Under the pieces are notes generated by a model. That model was not told the origin of the DNA and made no database searches. It was given only the letters and a program-made list of their open reading frames with translations. Source: JAVBOW01 sp031550615 (GTDB lineage Bacteria; Bacteroidota; Bacteroidia; Bacteroidales; Rikenellaceae). From it: DNA of 64,000 bases. The stretch covers positions 5,403 through 69,402 of the forward strand of contig JAVBOL010000015.1 of assembly GCA_031550615.1 (NCBI GenBank), given 5' to 3'. Both the position numbers and the translations under genes were made by a program. Shown one piece after another: positions 1 to 9,266 of the stretch (position 1 is its first letter; every line of letters starts with the position of its first letter).

Positions 1-1
1 G

Positions 2-2317
2 AGCGACGCCCAGGGAACAGCTTTGGACGGCATACAGCCCGGGACGGGAAAAGAAGATGCGCTGGGCGGAATACAGATCCGGCAAACCGGCAAATGGCCT
101 TCGGACGGATCGAGGCTGATGCCGATGTGGGGACAGAGCGATCCGGTCATCGTGGATGACGCGAGGGTCGCCGCCGGCATAAGCGGCATCAAACTGGCCC
201 GCATGATGGCCCGTATCGACGTGATCGTCGACAGCACCGAAGCCAAAACCGATTTCAAACTCCGGTCGGTATACCTCTACAATGCCAACCATAACGGTAC
301 GGCAGCCCCTTTTGCGCGGCACTGGGACCCGACCGGCAATGCGGTTACCGCGCCGAGTCTGCCCGCCGAGCCGGAAAAAGACCTCGGCCCCCTCGTTTAC
401 ACCGAAGCCTCGGACACCAACGAAGCGTTCAGGAAGGTCATCTATACTTTCGAAGCGGCCGCCAGACAGGGAGAGCCTCTGGATACTCCGTGCATCGTTG
501 TGGGTGGCATCTATGGCTCGGAAGCCCAACCATCCTACTACCGGATCGACTTTCTGGGAGCAGACAAAAAGACTTACCTCGACCTGTTGCGCAACCATTG
601 CTATACTGCAAATATCACCAAAGTCCTGGGACACGGCTACGACACGCCTGAAGATGCGTTCAAAGGAAGCGTCAGGATGATCGCCGAGGTAACCCCCTGG
701 AGTGGTGCGCCACAGACAACCGTTTTCGACCGTCAATACAAACTCGCACTTAGCCGCGAGGTCATCAGCGCGGGCAAGGAAGCGTTTTCGGCCAGCATGA
801 ACCTGACGACGGATTACGCCGGGGCGGACACAGGTCTGCCTGCCGGTATTTTCATCGGCCCGGTCGTCTATACCTCCGGCGTAGGCGGATGGCTCACGAT
901 CGCCGATAATGCTGGCGCAGACGGTTCCATGGCGCGCAACATACAGATTAGCGGCACAGGCAATGCCACCGGCGTCGATCGCAAAGCCCAATTTACGGTT
1001 ACGTCCGGAAATCTGCGCTATCTCGTCAAGGTCAACCAGAGCAAAGACCCGTGGCTTACCTACGGCAAGGCCTCGATATACATCATGGACAGAGAGCCTA
1101 AGTATTTAGAGGCGAGTTCGAATTTCGACTGGACGGTGAAGATCAAAGAAGGGACGAATTTACAGGGAGGGCTTACCTGGTTGCCGATCAGAAAGGGCGG
1201 ACACACCCAGAATGAGCGGTTATACTTCGACACCTTCGACGATTGGGGCAATATGATGGCGGGCAACCCCCAAAAAACCGCAGACATCGTGGTGTTGACC
1301 TTCAGGGATAACGCGGGCGTCTGCCCCGACGTCGATGTGAGGATATGGCTGGCTTCGGGCATGATCGAAGGAATGTCGAACTGCTACATGAAACAACCCG
1401 GCTCCCACCCCATCCTGATCCCGGTCGAGCGAGCAAACCAGCGGTCGGTTACCGGTACGGCGTACCTCGGTCGGCAGATAATCTGGAGCGACGTGCTCGG
1501 CGCCAGCTTCGTCTGGACCGATTCTCCGTCCGGCCTCTCTGCGCAGGGCGCGGTGCGATCCGTGATCCCGGCGGGCGACGGCGATTCGGGATACCTGCTC
1601 GTCCGTCCCGGAATCGGCGAGGGCAATGCGGTCGTTGCCGTGACCACCGACGGGATAATCCGCTGGAGCTGGCACATCTGGGTGACGGACTACCAGCCCT
1701 CGGGCAACTGGCTCGACCGCAACCTCGGCGCACTGAGCAACGTGCCCGGAAATCCGGGCACCGGCGGGTTGCTTTATCAATGGGGGCGCAAAGACCCATT
1801 CCCCGGAAAAACCGATGTGTGGTATGACCAGAACGGCACGTTCAAACAACCGGCCATCGTAACTATCGACGGGATGTATGACAATCCCGTCCCCGAAATT
1901 ACCAGTTCGGTAAGAAAGCCCCTCGCATTTTTCAAGGCGGGGTACAAGGCCCGCGGCGCTTCTTGGGGAGGAAGCGCCACGCCGGTCAAAGAGATCTACG
2001 ACCCCTGTCCGGAAGGGTATAAAGTCCCCGTGTACACGGCATGGGCGTCCCTCGCCACCGACTTCCCCTGGAATGGCAGCAATGGACGCACCAGCCTCAC
2101 CGCGGGCGGTTTCTACCCCATCACCGGGGCGCGCAACAATGGCGGCGTTTTGGTGCAACCCGGCAACGGATACTACTGGAGCGCCACCTCGAACGGCGGT
2201 TATGACGTAAGCCCGAGGCTCAACTTCACACCGACAGGAGTGGGTTACAATGCCGCCGCCTACACCAGCCATTGCGATGCGTATGCAATACGGTGCGTCG
2301 CCACACACCCTCAATAA
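2..2317 (+). CDS. Fimbrillin-family protein with C-terminal FISUMP-like domain, 5' end cut by window
   Basis: The frame is already open at the window edge, so signal peptide and start lie upstream; the first in-frame TTG (position 23) is not a credible start. The N-terminal visible part carries Mfa/FimA-type signatures shared with the next gene (KLARMMARIDV, then VYLYNAN and a YTFEAA segment before a YYRIDFLG strand and LLRNHCY), as in the fimbrillins of P. gingivalis-type (type V) pili. From about residue 565 it changes to a Fibrobacter-succinogenes-major-paralogue-like module: NWLDRNLGA, GLLYQWGRKDPF, YDPCPEGYKVP, YYWSAT and a final AIRCV. Such fusions are usually minor or tip subunits exposed on the pilus. 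Two fimbrial-operon genes follow at gaps of 9 and 14 bases. Family is confident; tip position is inference. Confidence 0.8.
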   Translation, partial: SDAQGTALDGIQPGTGKEDALGGIQIRQTGKWPSDGSRLMPMWGQSDPVIVDDARVAAGISGIKLARMMARIDVIVDSTEAKTDFKLRSVYLYNANHNGTAAPFARHWDPTGNAVTAPSLPAEPEKDLGPLVYTEASDTNEAFRKVIYTFEAAARQGEPLDTPCIVVGGIYGSEAQPSYYRIDFLGADKKTYLDLLRNHCYTANITKVLGHGYDTPEDAFKGSVRMIAEVTPWSGAPQTTVFDRQYKLALSREVISAGKEAFSASMNLTTDYAGADTGLPAGIFIGPVVYTSGVGGWLTIADNAGADGSMARNIQISGTGNATGVDRKAQFTVTSGNLRYLVKVNQSKDPWLTYGKASIYIMDREPKYLEASSNFDWTVKIKEGTNLQGGLTWLPIRKGGHTQNERLYFDTFDDWGNMMAGNPQKTADIVVLTFRDNAGVCPDVDVRIWLASGMIEGMSNCYMKQPGSHPILIPVERANQRSVTGTAYLGRQIIWSDVLGASFVWTDSPSGLSAQGAVRSVIPAGDGDSGYLLVRPGIGEGNAVVAVTTDGIIRWSWHIWVTDYQPSGNWLDRNLGALSNVPGNPGTGGLLYQWGRKDPFPGKTDVWYDQNGTFKQPAIVTIDGMYDNPVPEITSSVRKPLAFFKAGYKARGASWGGSATPVKEIYDPCPEGYKVPVYTAWASLATDFPWNGSNGRTSLTAGGFYPITGARNNGGVLVQPGNGYYWSATSNGGYDVSPRLNFTPTGVGYNAAAYTSHCDAYAIRCVATHPQ

Positions 2318-2326
2318 CGAACGGAA

Positions 2327-3757
2327 ATGACAAAATATCTCTGCATCCTTTACGGCCTTGTTCTGATGCAAGGCTGTCTCCGGGATGACTCCGAAATAGC
2401 TTCGATACGGGACGCCTCAATGGATGTTACCCTGATCGTGGAAATCCCCGAGACCCAGGCCCCGCCCTCCCGCTCGATGGACGGCACGCAAGAGAACCAT
2501 ATCAACGAGGTGGATATCCTTGTTTTCGGTGTGGACGACTCGGACCCGTACAATGTGGTGGAAACGTTCCGCGAGCATGTGCGCGGGGATGTCGTACACA
2601 ACTCCGTCGTCGATCAGGCATATAAGGTTGAATTGAAGGCCAGGCTTACCGCCACTGCCAACAGCCGTGTGGTTATCGTGGCCAATGCGGGTGCGCAGGT
2701 TGCTTCCGCGCTTTGGGGCCTCAGCGCCGGGGCTCCGAAGAAAACGGTGCTCGAACAGCTCAGATACACTTCCGGCCCGTGGGCAGCCGGCGGGACAGTA
2801 GGGAGTTTCCAGCCCATCCCCATGTATGGCGAAACCGGGAAAGTGAGTGTCACGTTCGGCGCGAAGTTCGGGGGGATACAACTAAGGCGCATGGTCGCGC
2901 GGATAGACGTCGCCAACAGGGAGGAGCGGTTCACCCTGGAGAAAATATACCTGTGCAATTACAACACCGCAGGTTATATCGCTCCCAAATGGAGGACCAG
3001 CGACGGGCAGATAGTTTCGCTTGCCGACCCCAACGTGCCCTCCGATCCGGGCAAACACTCCGGGGCAGCAGTATACACTCCCGCATCCCAAATCATGGAG
3101 GGCGAGATCTACACGTTCGAATCGGCTGCGGCTGACGATGCCGACGAATCGACGCGACGGAACGCGACATGCCTGGTTATCGAAGGGAGATACGAAGGCG
3201 AAAAGAGTTTTTACCGGGTGGACTTCACGTACGACACAACGCCTGAAGGAGAGCCTGTACGGTATATGCCCCTGCTGCGGAATTACAAGTACCAGGTCAG
3301 CATCATCTCAGCCACAGGCCGCGGATACGCCACGTTTGAAGAGGCGCTGGCCTCCTATACCGTTGTGTCGAACCTCAAGACACGTATCCTGTCATACGAC
3401 ATGGGCGTAATAAAAGATATAAATTTCAACGGGCAAAATATGCTCGGGGTATCGCAAACCGACTACGTCATATCTTCGTCGGCAGCCCATACTCCATCGG
3501 ATATAAACAAATTGTCCGTTTTCACGGATTACGCCCCGGGATGGGTAGCGGAGAAAATCGAAGACGGGACAGGAGGTCCCGCAAGCTGGCTTACACTCAG
3601 CGCAATGGGTGGCGCCGGAGGGGTAATATCGAATGTTTACCTGTTATTCGACGAAAATCCCGGACCGGAGCGGTTGGCATGCATAACCCTTAAAGCGGGC
3701 CGGTTAACGCATAGGATCAATGTGCTGCAGCCGGCACAGCCGCCAATAGCAGAATAA
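2327..3757 (+). CDS. Fimbrillin-family lipoprotein (FimA/Mfa-like)
   Basis: A 476-residue lipoprotein. A short signal segment ends in the lipobox LMQGC, so the mature protein is probably lipidated on Cys17 and routed to the outer membrane. The N-terminal half is fimbrillin-like: a VTLIVEIPE strand, then INEVDILVFGVDD, later LRRMVARIDV and IYLCNYNTAG, and a YTFESAA...FYRVDFTYD...LLRNYKYQV block that parallels the upstream gene. The C-terminal 130 residues look like a second beta domain ending in LKAGRLTHRINVLQP, typical of BACON/fimbrillin-type sandwich ends. It sits 9 bases after the upstream fimbrillin and 14 before the DUF3575 gene, so the three are probably one transcript. It could be stalk, anchor or accessory subunit; the sequence does not decide. 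Confidence 0.8.
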   Translation: MTKYLCILYGLVLMQGCLRDDSEIASIRDASMDVTLIVEIPETQAPPSRSMDGTQENHINEVDILVFGVDDSDPYNVVETFREHVRGDVVHNSVVDQAYKVELKARLTATANSRVVIVANAGAQVASALWGLSAGAPKKTVLEQLRYTSGPWAAGGTVGSFQPIPMYGETGKVSVTFGAKFGGIQLRRMVARIDVANREERFTLEKIYLCNYNTAGYIAPKWRTSDGQIVSLADPNVPSDPGKHSGAAVYTPASQIMEGEIYTFESAAADDADESTRRNATCLVIEGRYEGEKSFYRVDFTYDTTPEGEPVRYMPLLRNYKYQVSIISATGRGYATFEEALASYTVVSNLKTRILSYDMGVIKDINFNGQNMLGVSQTDYVISSSAAHTPSDINKLSVFTDYAPGWVAEKIEDGTGGPASWLTLSAMGGAGGVISNVYLLFDENPGPERLACITLKAGRLTHRINVLQPAQPPIAE

Positions 3758-3771
3758 AACAACCGAACACA

Positions 3772-5358
3772 ATGAAATATAAGATCATTATTCTTTTAGC
3801 CTGCCTCACCCCGTCGATGGGATTCAGCCAGAATTCAGGCATCAAAACGAACCTGATTTACGATGCCACAGCGACCATCAACCTGGGAGCCGAATTCCGG
3901 CTTTCGGATCGGATGTCGCTCGATGTGCCGTTAAACTACAATGCATGGACGCTTGAGGGCAATCGCAAATGGAAACATTTCATGGTACAGCCCGAGTTGC
4001 GGTGGTGGACGCGTGAAACCTTTTCCGGCCCGTTCTTCGGACTACACGGCCATTACGCGCTCTATAACATAGGGGCGCTACCCTCCCCGCCTTTCACTGA
4101 ATATATGGCGCTGCACCGCCTCGAGGGGTGGCTGGCAGGAGCCGGGGTGACATACGGCTACCGTTGGAACTTATCGTCCAACTGGGGTCTGGAAGCCACC
4201 CTGGGAGCGGGTTACGCCTATCTGTCCTACGACAAATACCCCTGCTATACCTGCGGCCATAAGATCGGCAGCGAAACGAAGCACTACTTCGGCCCCACAA
4301 AAGCCGGAATTTCGCTAATATTCAATTTAGGCGGGAAAAAGAGACCGGTCATTATGCCTGTTCCCGCATATATCCCGCAACACGAACCGCAACCGGAACC
4401 CAAAACGCCCTACGTTCCGCGTTACGAGGTGTGCTATGTCACCCCCGAGGTGGAACAGGTCAAAACACGCAGCGAGTCGGGCCGGGTCTACATCGACTAT
4501 GCGGTCGGAAAATCTGCGGTGGACCCGGGATTCCGCAACAACGCCGCAGAGCTGGAAAAGATATATGCGACGCTGGGTAACGTACGCGAAAACCCCGATG
4601 CGACCATTACGGGAATCTACATCACCGGATACGCTTCGCCAGAGGGAAGTTACACCGCCAATATGGCGCTATCCGAAAGACGTGCGGCAGCGCTCACAAA
4701 ACATGTCGCAACAATCGCCGCCCTGCCCGAAGCGCTGTTTGCCTCGAAAGGCGAAGGCGAGGATTGGACCATGCTCGATACGCTGGTCGCCAGCTCGGAG
4801 ATGATGGGAAAATACGCGATACTGGAGATCATCCGCGGCACGGACTCTTTCGATGGCCGGGAAATGAAATTGATGAGGTTGGACGGAGGCGCTCCGTACC
4901 GGAGTATGAAATCCGAGATATTCCCGCTGCTGCGCCGTTGCGAGTACCGTTTGGACTACACGGTTCTTCCATTTACGGTCGAAAAGGGTCGTCAGGTCAT
5001 TGCAACCCATCCCGGTCTGCTCTCCCTGAATGAAATGTTCCTCATAGCCCAGACTTACCCGTCAGGCTCGGAAGGTTTCCGCGAAACGTTCGAAACCGCC
5101 GCCCGAGTCTTCCTGCAGAGCGACGTGGCCAATCTGAACGCTGCGGCCTCGGCCCTGGCAAGAAAAGACGCGGCCTCGGCCCTGGGTTTCCTTTCGAAGA
5201 TCTCTTCGCAGGGACGCTCGTCCGCTTACCATAACAATATGGGCGTTTACTACGGTCTGACCAGAGAGTGGAATAAAGCGAAGACCGAATTCTCCCTGGC
5301 TGCCGACTGCCCCGAAGCCGCAAAGAATGCCGCCGAAACGGTCAAGGCATACGAATGA
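3772..5358 (+). CDS. DUF3575 outer-membrane protein with OmpA-like domain
   Basis: A 528-residue secreted protein (signal peptide ending GFSQN). Residues about 20-190 match the DUF3575 beta-barrel pattern found beside Bacteroidales fimbrial genes (GIKTNLIYDATATINLGAEF, YNAWTL, W-rich PELRWW, GLHGHYALYN). A proline-rich linker (about 195-218) follows, then an OmpA-C-like module (about 235-380) with ITGYASPEGSY and LSERRAAALTKHV, the signature of peptidoglycan-contacting OmpA domains. The C-terminal 100 residues include a TPR-like helical stretch (YHNNMGVYYGLTREWNKAKTEF is its core). Last gene of the fimbrial operon; likely an outer-membrane scaffold tying the pilus or its assembly site to the wall. 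Domain assignment is from pattern recognition; the role is inferred from context. Confidence 0.78.
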   Translation: MKYKIIILLACLTPSMGFSQNSGIKTNLIYDATATINLGAEFRLSDRMSLDVPLNYNAWTLEGNRKWKHFMVQPELRWWTRETFSGPFFGLHGHYALYNIGALPSPPFTEYMALHRLEGWLAGAGVTYGYRWNLSSNWGLEATLGAGYAYLSYDKYPCYTCGHKIGSETKHYFGPTKAGISLIFNLGGKKRPVIMPVPAYIPQHEPQPEPKTPYVPRYEVCYVTPEVEQVKTRSESGRVYIDYAVGKSAVDPGFRNNAAELEKIYATLGNVRENPDATITGIYITGYASPEGSYTANMALSERRAAALTKHVATIAALPEALFASKGEGEDWTMLDTLVASSEMMGKYAILEIIRGTDSFDGREMKLMRLDGGAPYRSMKSEIFPLLRRCEYRLDYTVLPFTVEKGRQVIATHPGLLSLNEMFLIAQTYPSGSEGFRETFETAARVFLQSDVANLNAAASALARKDAASALGFLSKISSQGRSSAYHNNMGVYYGLTREWNKAKTEFSLAADCPEAAKNAAETVKAYE

Positions 5359-5371
5359 CCCGCACTATGTT

Positions 5372-6490
5372 TTATTGGCTTTTCCTGTAACTCAATACGG
5401 CCCACGTATTGAATGCGAAAGCAAATCCGCATAGTGCGAAAAACTGCGGTATCATCTCGCCGAATACGCTGCCCTTCAGATAAACCAACCTCATTACCTG
5501 CATGAAATATTTAAGTGGATTGACAGTGGTGATCGCCTGAGCCCATCCGGGCATACTGCCGATGGGAGTGAATAATCCGCTCATAAGGATAAGGATCATC
5601 ATAAAGAAAAACATCACGAACATGGCTTGCTGCATAGTTTCCGAATAGTTGGATATTACCAACCCCATACCGGAAACGACAAGGATGTATATGGTTGCGA
5701 ACAGGAAAATAGTGAGTAAACTGCCCTGAGGTAAAATCCCGTAGACCAGTGCCGCAAGCCCCATGCAGATACTCAGTACCGAAAATCCGATAATCCAATA
5801 TGGAATAAGTTTCGCCAACACGAACATCAGTTTTTTCACGGGGGTCACGTTCATCTGCTCGATGGTTCCAGCCTCTTTCTCGCCGACGATATTCAATGCC
5901 GGCAGAAACCCGCACAGCATGGTCAGCAGCATGACCATCAGGGCCGGGACCATAAAGACTTTGTAATCCAAATGGGGGTTGAATTTGTATTGCGGCATGA
6001 CGCTGAACGAGGGGATTTCCGATAATGCGGCTCCCGTTTGTCCACCGTATTCGTTTCTTAGTTCTTCCGCATAATCGGTGATGATGGACGAGAGGTAAGC
6101 AGAGCCCAAGACGCCTTTCGTCCCGTTTACCGAATTGGCAGAGATCATGACACGGCCTACTCCCTCATTAACGAGATTACGCTCAAAATCGTCCTGTATT
6201 TCGAATATAATATCCGCTTGCCCCGATTCGATGCTTTTGATGGCTTCGGCGCCTGTGGCAGCCACATCCATCACTTTGAAATATCCGGAAGATGCGATCT
6301 TTTGTATCAGCCGCGCCGAAAAAGGGCTGTGGTCGTTATCAAGGACACATAATTTCACATTCTTGATTTCCTGATTGGCAGCCCAGGGGAAAACCAACAT
6401 TATCATCAGGGGCATTGCCAAAATTATCCTCGGAAGGAAGGAATTCCGGCGAATTTGCCTGAATTCTTTTTCTAACAGAAATTTCAACAT
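5372..6490 (-). CDS. ABC-2 type permease (YbhR-like), last gene of efflux operon
   Basis: A 372-residue inner-membrane permease of the ABC-2 family. One N-terminal membrane helix (IILAMPLMIMLVFPWAA) is followed by a large extracytoplasmic domain (about 35-175) and a cluster of five helices (for example VFMVPALMVMLLTMLCGFLPAL, then the GEKEAGTIEQMNVTPV cytoplasmic coupling segment). The last helix ends in a short basic tail. It lies 6 bases after the companion permease. In E. coli the equivalent pair is YbhS-YbhR, two half-permeases used with one ATPase protein; gene order here is the same, so this is the YbhR counterpart. Substrate unknown; exporters of this type handle hydrophobic drugs or cations. 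It ends 13 bases from the convergent fimbrial operon. Confidence 0.85.
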   Translation of the reverse strand: MLKFLLEKEFRQIRRNSFLPRIILAMPLMIMLVFPWAANQEIKNVKLCVLDNDHSPFSARLIQKIASSGYFKVMDVAATGAEAIKSIESGQADIIFEIQDDFERNLVNEGVGRVMISANSVNGTKGVLGSAYLSSIITDYAEELRNEYGGQTGAALSEIPSFSVMPQYKFNPHLDYKVFMVPALMVMLLTMLCGFLPALNIVGEKEAGTIEQMNVTPVKKLMFVLAKLIPYWIIGFSVLSICMGLAALVYGILPQGSLLTIFLFATIYILVVSGMGLVISNYSETMQQAMFVMFFFMMILILMSGLFTPIGSMPGWAQAITTVNPLKYFMQVMRLVYLKGSVFGEMIPQFFALCGFAFAFNTWAVLSYRKSQ

Positions 6491-6496
6491 GGCCGT

Positions 6497-7609
6497 CTAA
6501 TTTAATCTTATTTTAAATTTACTGAGGCTGAAGACGATAAGTCCGCCGGCCATTGCTGCAAGTACGCCTATCTCTTTAAGTGCAAACTGTATTTCAACGC
6601 CCTGGACCATTATCTTTTTCACGGCCTCGATATACCAGCGGGCCGGCACCATAGCTGAGACCCACTGCAATATCCGGGGCATGCTTTCCACGGGGAATAT
6701 CATACCGGACAGCAGCATGATGGGCATCATAAGCCCCATTCCCGAGGCAAGCATCGCCGCCATCTGGGTATTCACCACAGTGGATATAAGCAGCCCCAGG
6801 GACAAGGCCGTAAAAACGAACAGGAGCGATACCGCCACCAGCCAGAACAGGCTCCCCGCAATGGGAACGCCAAGCACAAAAACGGACAGCAGAAGAATTG
6901 TTATGAAATTGGCAATTGACAAAGTAAAGTAGGGAACCGCCTTCGCAAGGATAATATATATCGGCTTCAGGGGCGAAGAAAGCAGCACCTCCATTGTCCC
7001 CATTTCTTTTTCGCGCACAATGGCGATGGAGGTCATCATGGCGCATATCAGCATCAGGATAAGCCCCATAACGCCCGGAACAAAGTTATAGGCGCTTTTC
7101 CCTTGCGGATTGTACAACATTTTCACCTCGGGCAGGATCCGAAACGGCACATCGTATTGTCCCGTCAATTCCTGTTGATACGAGCCCAAAATGCCGGAAG
7201 CATATCCGGTAAGCATCGATGCCTGGTTGGGGTCGGTTCCGTCGGCGATCAGCTGGATTGCCGCTTCGCCCTTATGCAACAAGTTCCCGGCGAAGTTTTC
7301 GCTAAAAACGACGACAAGATTGATCTTGCCGTATTTGAACACATCGTTGATCTGTTCTGGACTTTGCAACTCTTCGGCAATGGTAAAATATTCGCTTGCC
7401 TGTATGCGCTGTTTGATGCGCTGTGTCGATGCGTCTTTAGACGGGTCGAATACCGCGACCTGCGTATTTTTCACTTCGGTGGTAATGGCAAACCCGAACA
7501 GCAGTATTTGTATTACCGGCATACCAAGCAATATCAGCATGGTGCGTTTATCACGAAAAATGTGATAAAACTCTTTCCTGACGAATGCAATGAACTGTTT
7601 CACGATCAA
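6497..7609 (-). CDS. ABC-2 type permease (YbhS-like)
   Basis: A 370-residue ABC-2 permease with the same architecture as its neighbour: an N-terminal helix (MLILLGMPVIQILLFGFAI), an extracytoplasmic domain (about 40-170), then multiple helices. The segment VREKEMGTMEVLLSSPL is the conserved cytoplasmic coupling motif of DrrB/YbhS-type permeases and contacts the ATPase. The start overlaps the end of the upstream ATPase gene by 4 bases, indicating translational coupling, and the next permease follows at 6 bases. Together the two permeases should form the heterodimeric channel of a tripartite exporter with the HlyD-like and TolC-like proteins of the same operon. Confidence 0.87.
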   Translation of the reverse strand: MIVKQFIAFVRKEFYHIFRDKRTMLILLGMPVIQILLFGFAITTEVKNTQVAVFDPSKDASTQRIKQRIQASEYFTIAEELQSPEQINDVFKYGKINLVVVFSENFAGNLLHKGEAAIQLIADGTDPNQASMLTGYASGILGSYQQELTGQYDVPFRILPEVKMLYNPQGKSAYNFVPGVMGLILMLICAMMTSIAIVREKEMGTMEVLLSSPLKPIYIILAKAVPYFTLSIANFITILLLSVFVLGVPIAGSLFWLVAVSLLFVFTALSLGLLISTVVNTQMAAMLASGMGLMMPIMLLSGMIFPVESMPRILQWVSAMVPARWYIEAVKKIMVQGVEIQFALKEIGVLAAMAGGLIVFSLSKFKIRLN

Positions 7610-8349
7610 TCTGCTTTTCGGATCGCCTTACGCGCCAATTGCTGGAAAACGTCGTCCATTGTCGTTGCATGGAATTGACGGCGCAGGTTTTCGGGAGAAT
7701 CCAGCGCCTCGATCCTGCCGTCCACCATGATGGATACCCGGTTGCAATACTCGGCTTCATCCATATAGTGCGTAGTGACGAAAACCGTAATCCCCCTGTC
7801 GGCTGCCTGGTAGATAAGTTCCCAGAATTGTCTGCGGGTAACGGGGTCGACACCTCCGGTAGGTTCATCCAGGAACACTACTTTAGGCTCGTGGAAAATG
7901 GACACCGAAAACGATAATTTTTGTTTCCATCCTAAAGGCAACGACTTCACAAGCGTATTTCGGTCGGCTTCAAATCCGAGCTCATGTAAAATTTCGTCTG
8001 TTTTGGAAGCGATCGCCTTTCCCTTCATTCCGTAAATCCCACCGAAGAGCCGCAGGTTTTCCCACACTTTCAGGTCTTCGTAGAGGGAGAAGCGCTGGCT
8101 CATGTATCCGATATTTTTCTTGACCTGTTCCGATTGTTTGAAAATATCGAATCCAGCGACGCTCCCTTTGCCGGATGTGGGATGGCTTAACCCGCATAAC
8201 ATACGCATTGCTGTCGTCTTGCCGGCGCCGTTGGCCCCGAGGAATCCGAATATCTCGCCACTATCGACGCTGAAAGATATATTGTCGACCGCAGTGAAAT
8301 CCCCAAACCGTTTGGTCAGGTTTTCCGTATATATAACTTTATCTTTCAT
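7606..8349 (-). CDS. ABC exporter ATPase, second (YbhF C-terminal-half-like) subunit
   Basis: A 247-residue nucleotide-binding subunit. Walker A is GANGAGKT (residues 38-45) and Walker B is VVFLDEP followed by TGGVDP. The signature motif is LPLGWKQKL in place of LSGGQ. This variant is characteristic of the second ATPase half of YbhF-type proteins, so it marks the family rather than decay. In E. coli both ATPase halves are fused in one YbhF chain; here they are two genes in the same order, overlapping by 4 bases at both ends of this gene (ATGA-type coupling). It should pair with the upstream LSGGM-type ATPase to energise the exporter. Confidence 0.9.
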   Translation of the reverse strand: MKDKVIYTENLTKRFGDFTAVDNISFSVDSGEIFGFLGANGAGKTTAMRMLCGLSHPTSGKGSVAGFDIFKQSEQVKKNIGYMSQRFSLYEDLKVWENLRLFGGIYGMKGKAIASKTDEILHELGFEADRNTLVKSLPLGWKQKLSFSVSIFHEPKVVFLDEPTGGVDPVTRRQFWELIYQAADRGITVFVTTHYMDEAEYCNRVSIMVDGRIEALDSPENLRRQFHATTMDDVFQQLARKAIRKAD

Positions 8350-9260
8350 CTCTTTGATCTCTTTGACAATAACATGAAGCAGTCTTCCACCGTCGGCTGA
8401 ATATTTTGAACCTCGATATCCGAGTGCCCTTTAGCCGCCAAATATGTTCGCAGGTCTTCAATTCGGATACCCTTATCGACGGTAATATGGAATCTTTCCC
8501 CGAATGAAAATGACGATATGACAGAAGGGTGATCGCGCAGATCCTTTAACAGGCGGTGCATCCGGTCGGTACGCACAGCCCAGAGCGTTTCGGGATAAGC
8601 GGCAATGATATTCTGCGGTGAGTCGACCTGCATGAATTCCCCGTCCTGTATCAATGCGATACGGTCGCAAAGCGTGGCTTCATCCATATAGGGAGTAGAG
8701 GCGAGAATGGTAATCCCCTGCCCTTTCAACTTCATCAGCATCTCCCAGAACTCCTTGCGCGATACGGGGTCCACGCCTGTGGTCGGCTCGTCGAGGAACA
8801 GCACGGTCGGCTTATGTATCAAGGCGCAACTTAACGCCAGTTTTTGCTTCATACCGCCTGAAAGCTTTCCCGCTTTACGATCTTTGAATGGTTCTATCTG
8901 TTTGTAAATATCCTCTATCAGATGATAGTTTTCCCTGACGGTGGTTTTGAAAACCGTGGCGAAGAAGTTCAGGTTCTCCTCTACGGTCAAATCCTGGTAA
9001 AGCGAAAATTTGCCGGGCATGTATCCTATTACGTTACGGATTTTCCTGTAATCCTTTACCACGTCCAGCCCGTCAACCCTCGCGCTGCCGCTGTCGGCAA
9101 GCAAAAGCGTCGTCAATATGCGGAAAAGGGTTGTCTTTCCGGCTCCGTCGGGGCCTATGATGCCGTAAATTTCGCCCCGGGCAACATCGAAACTCAAGTC
9201 CTTTAAGGCCCGTACATTGCCGTATGATTTACATATACCGTCTACCGAAAGGGCATTCAT
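8346..9260 (-). CDS. ABC exporter ATPase, first (YbhF N-terminal-half-like) subunit
   Basis: A 304-residue ATP-binding subunit with Walker A GPDGAGKTT, canonical signature LSGGMKQKLALSCAL, Walker B VLFLDEPTTGVDP, and about 80 extra C-terminal residues (from about 225) after the switch region, forming a DUF4162-like tail (ALWAVRTDRMHRLLKDL, later IQPTVEDCFMLL). That tail is usual in DrrA/YbhF ATPases. It lies 6 bases after the HlyD-like gene and overlaps the next ATPase by 4 bases. With the LPLGW-type subunit it makes a heterodimeric motor, the split form of E. coli YbhF. Confidence 0.9.
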   Translation of the reverse strand: MNALSVDGICKSYGNVRALKDLSFDVARGEIYGIIGPDGAGKTTLFRILTTLLLADSGSARVDGLDVVKDYRKIRNVIGYMPGKFSLYQDLTVEENLNFFATVFKTTVRENYHLIEDIYKQIEPFKDRKAGKLSGGMKQKLALSCALIHKPTVLFLDEPTTGVDPVSRKEFWEMLMKLKGQGITILASTPYMDEATLCDRIALIQDGEFMQVDSPQNIIAAYPETLWAVRTDRMHRLLKDLRDHPSVISSFSFGERFHITVDKGIRIEDLRTYLAAKGHSDIEVQNIQPTVEDCFMLLSKRSKR

Positions 9261-9266
9261 GGCCTC

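Noticed and set aside
23..25. TTG as start of the first gene
   Set aside because: The frame is open to the window edge and no signal peptide follows; the gene is simply cut.
1220..2371. A 383-codon minus-strand open frame opposite the first fimbrillin
   Set aside because: No recognisable domain and its composition is that of antisense of the fimbrillin gene.
7606..8349. The LPLGW signature as evidence of a decayed ABC ATPase
   Set aside because: This variant is normal in the second ATPase half of YbhF-type proteins; Walker motifs are intact.
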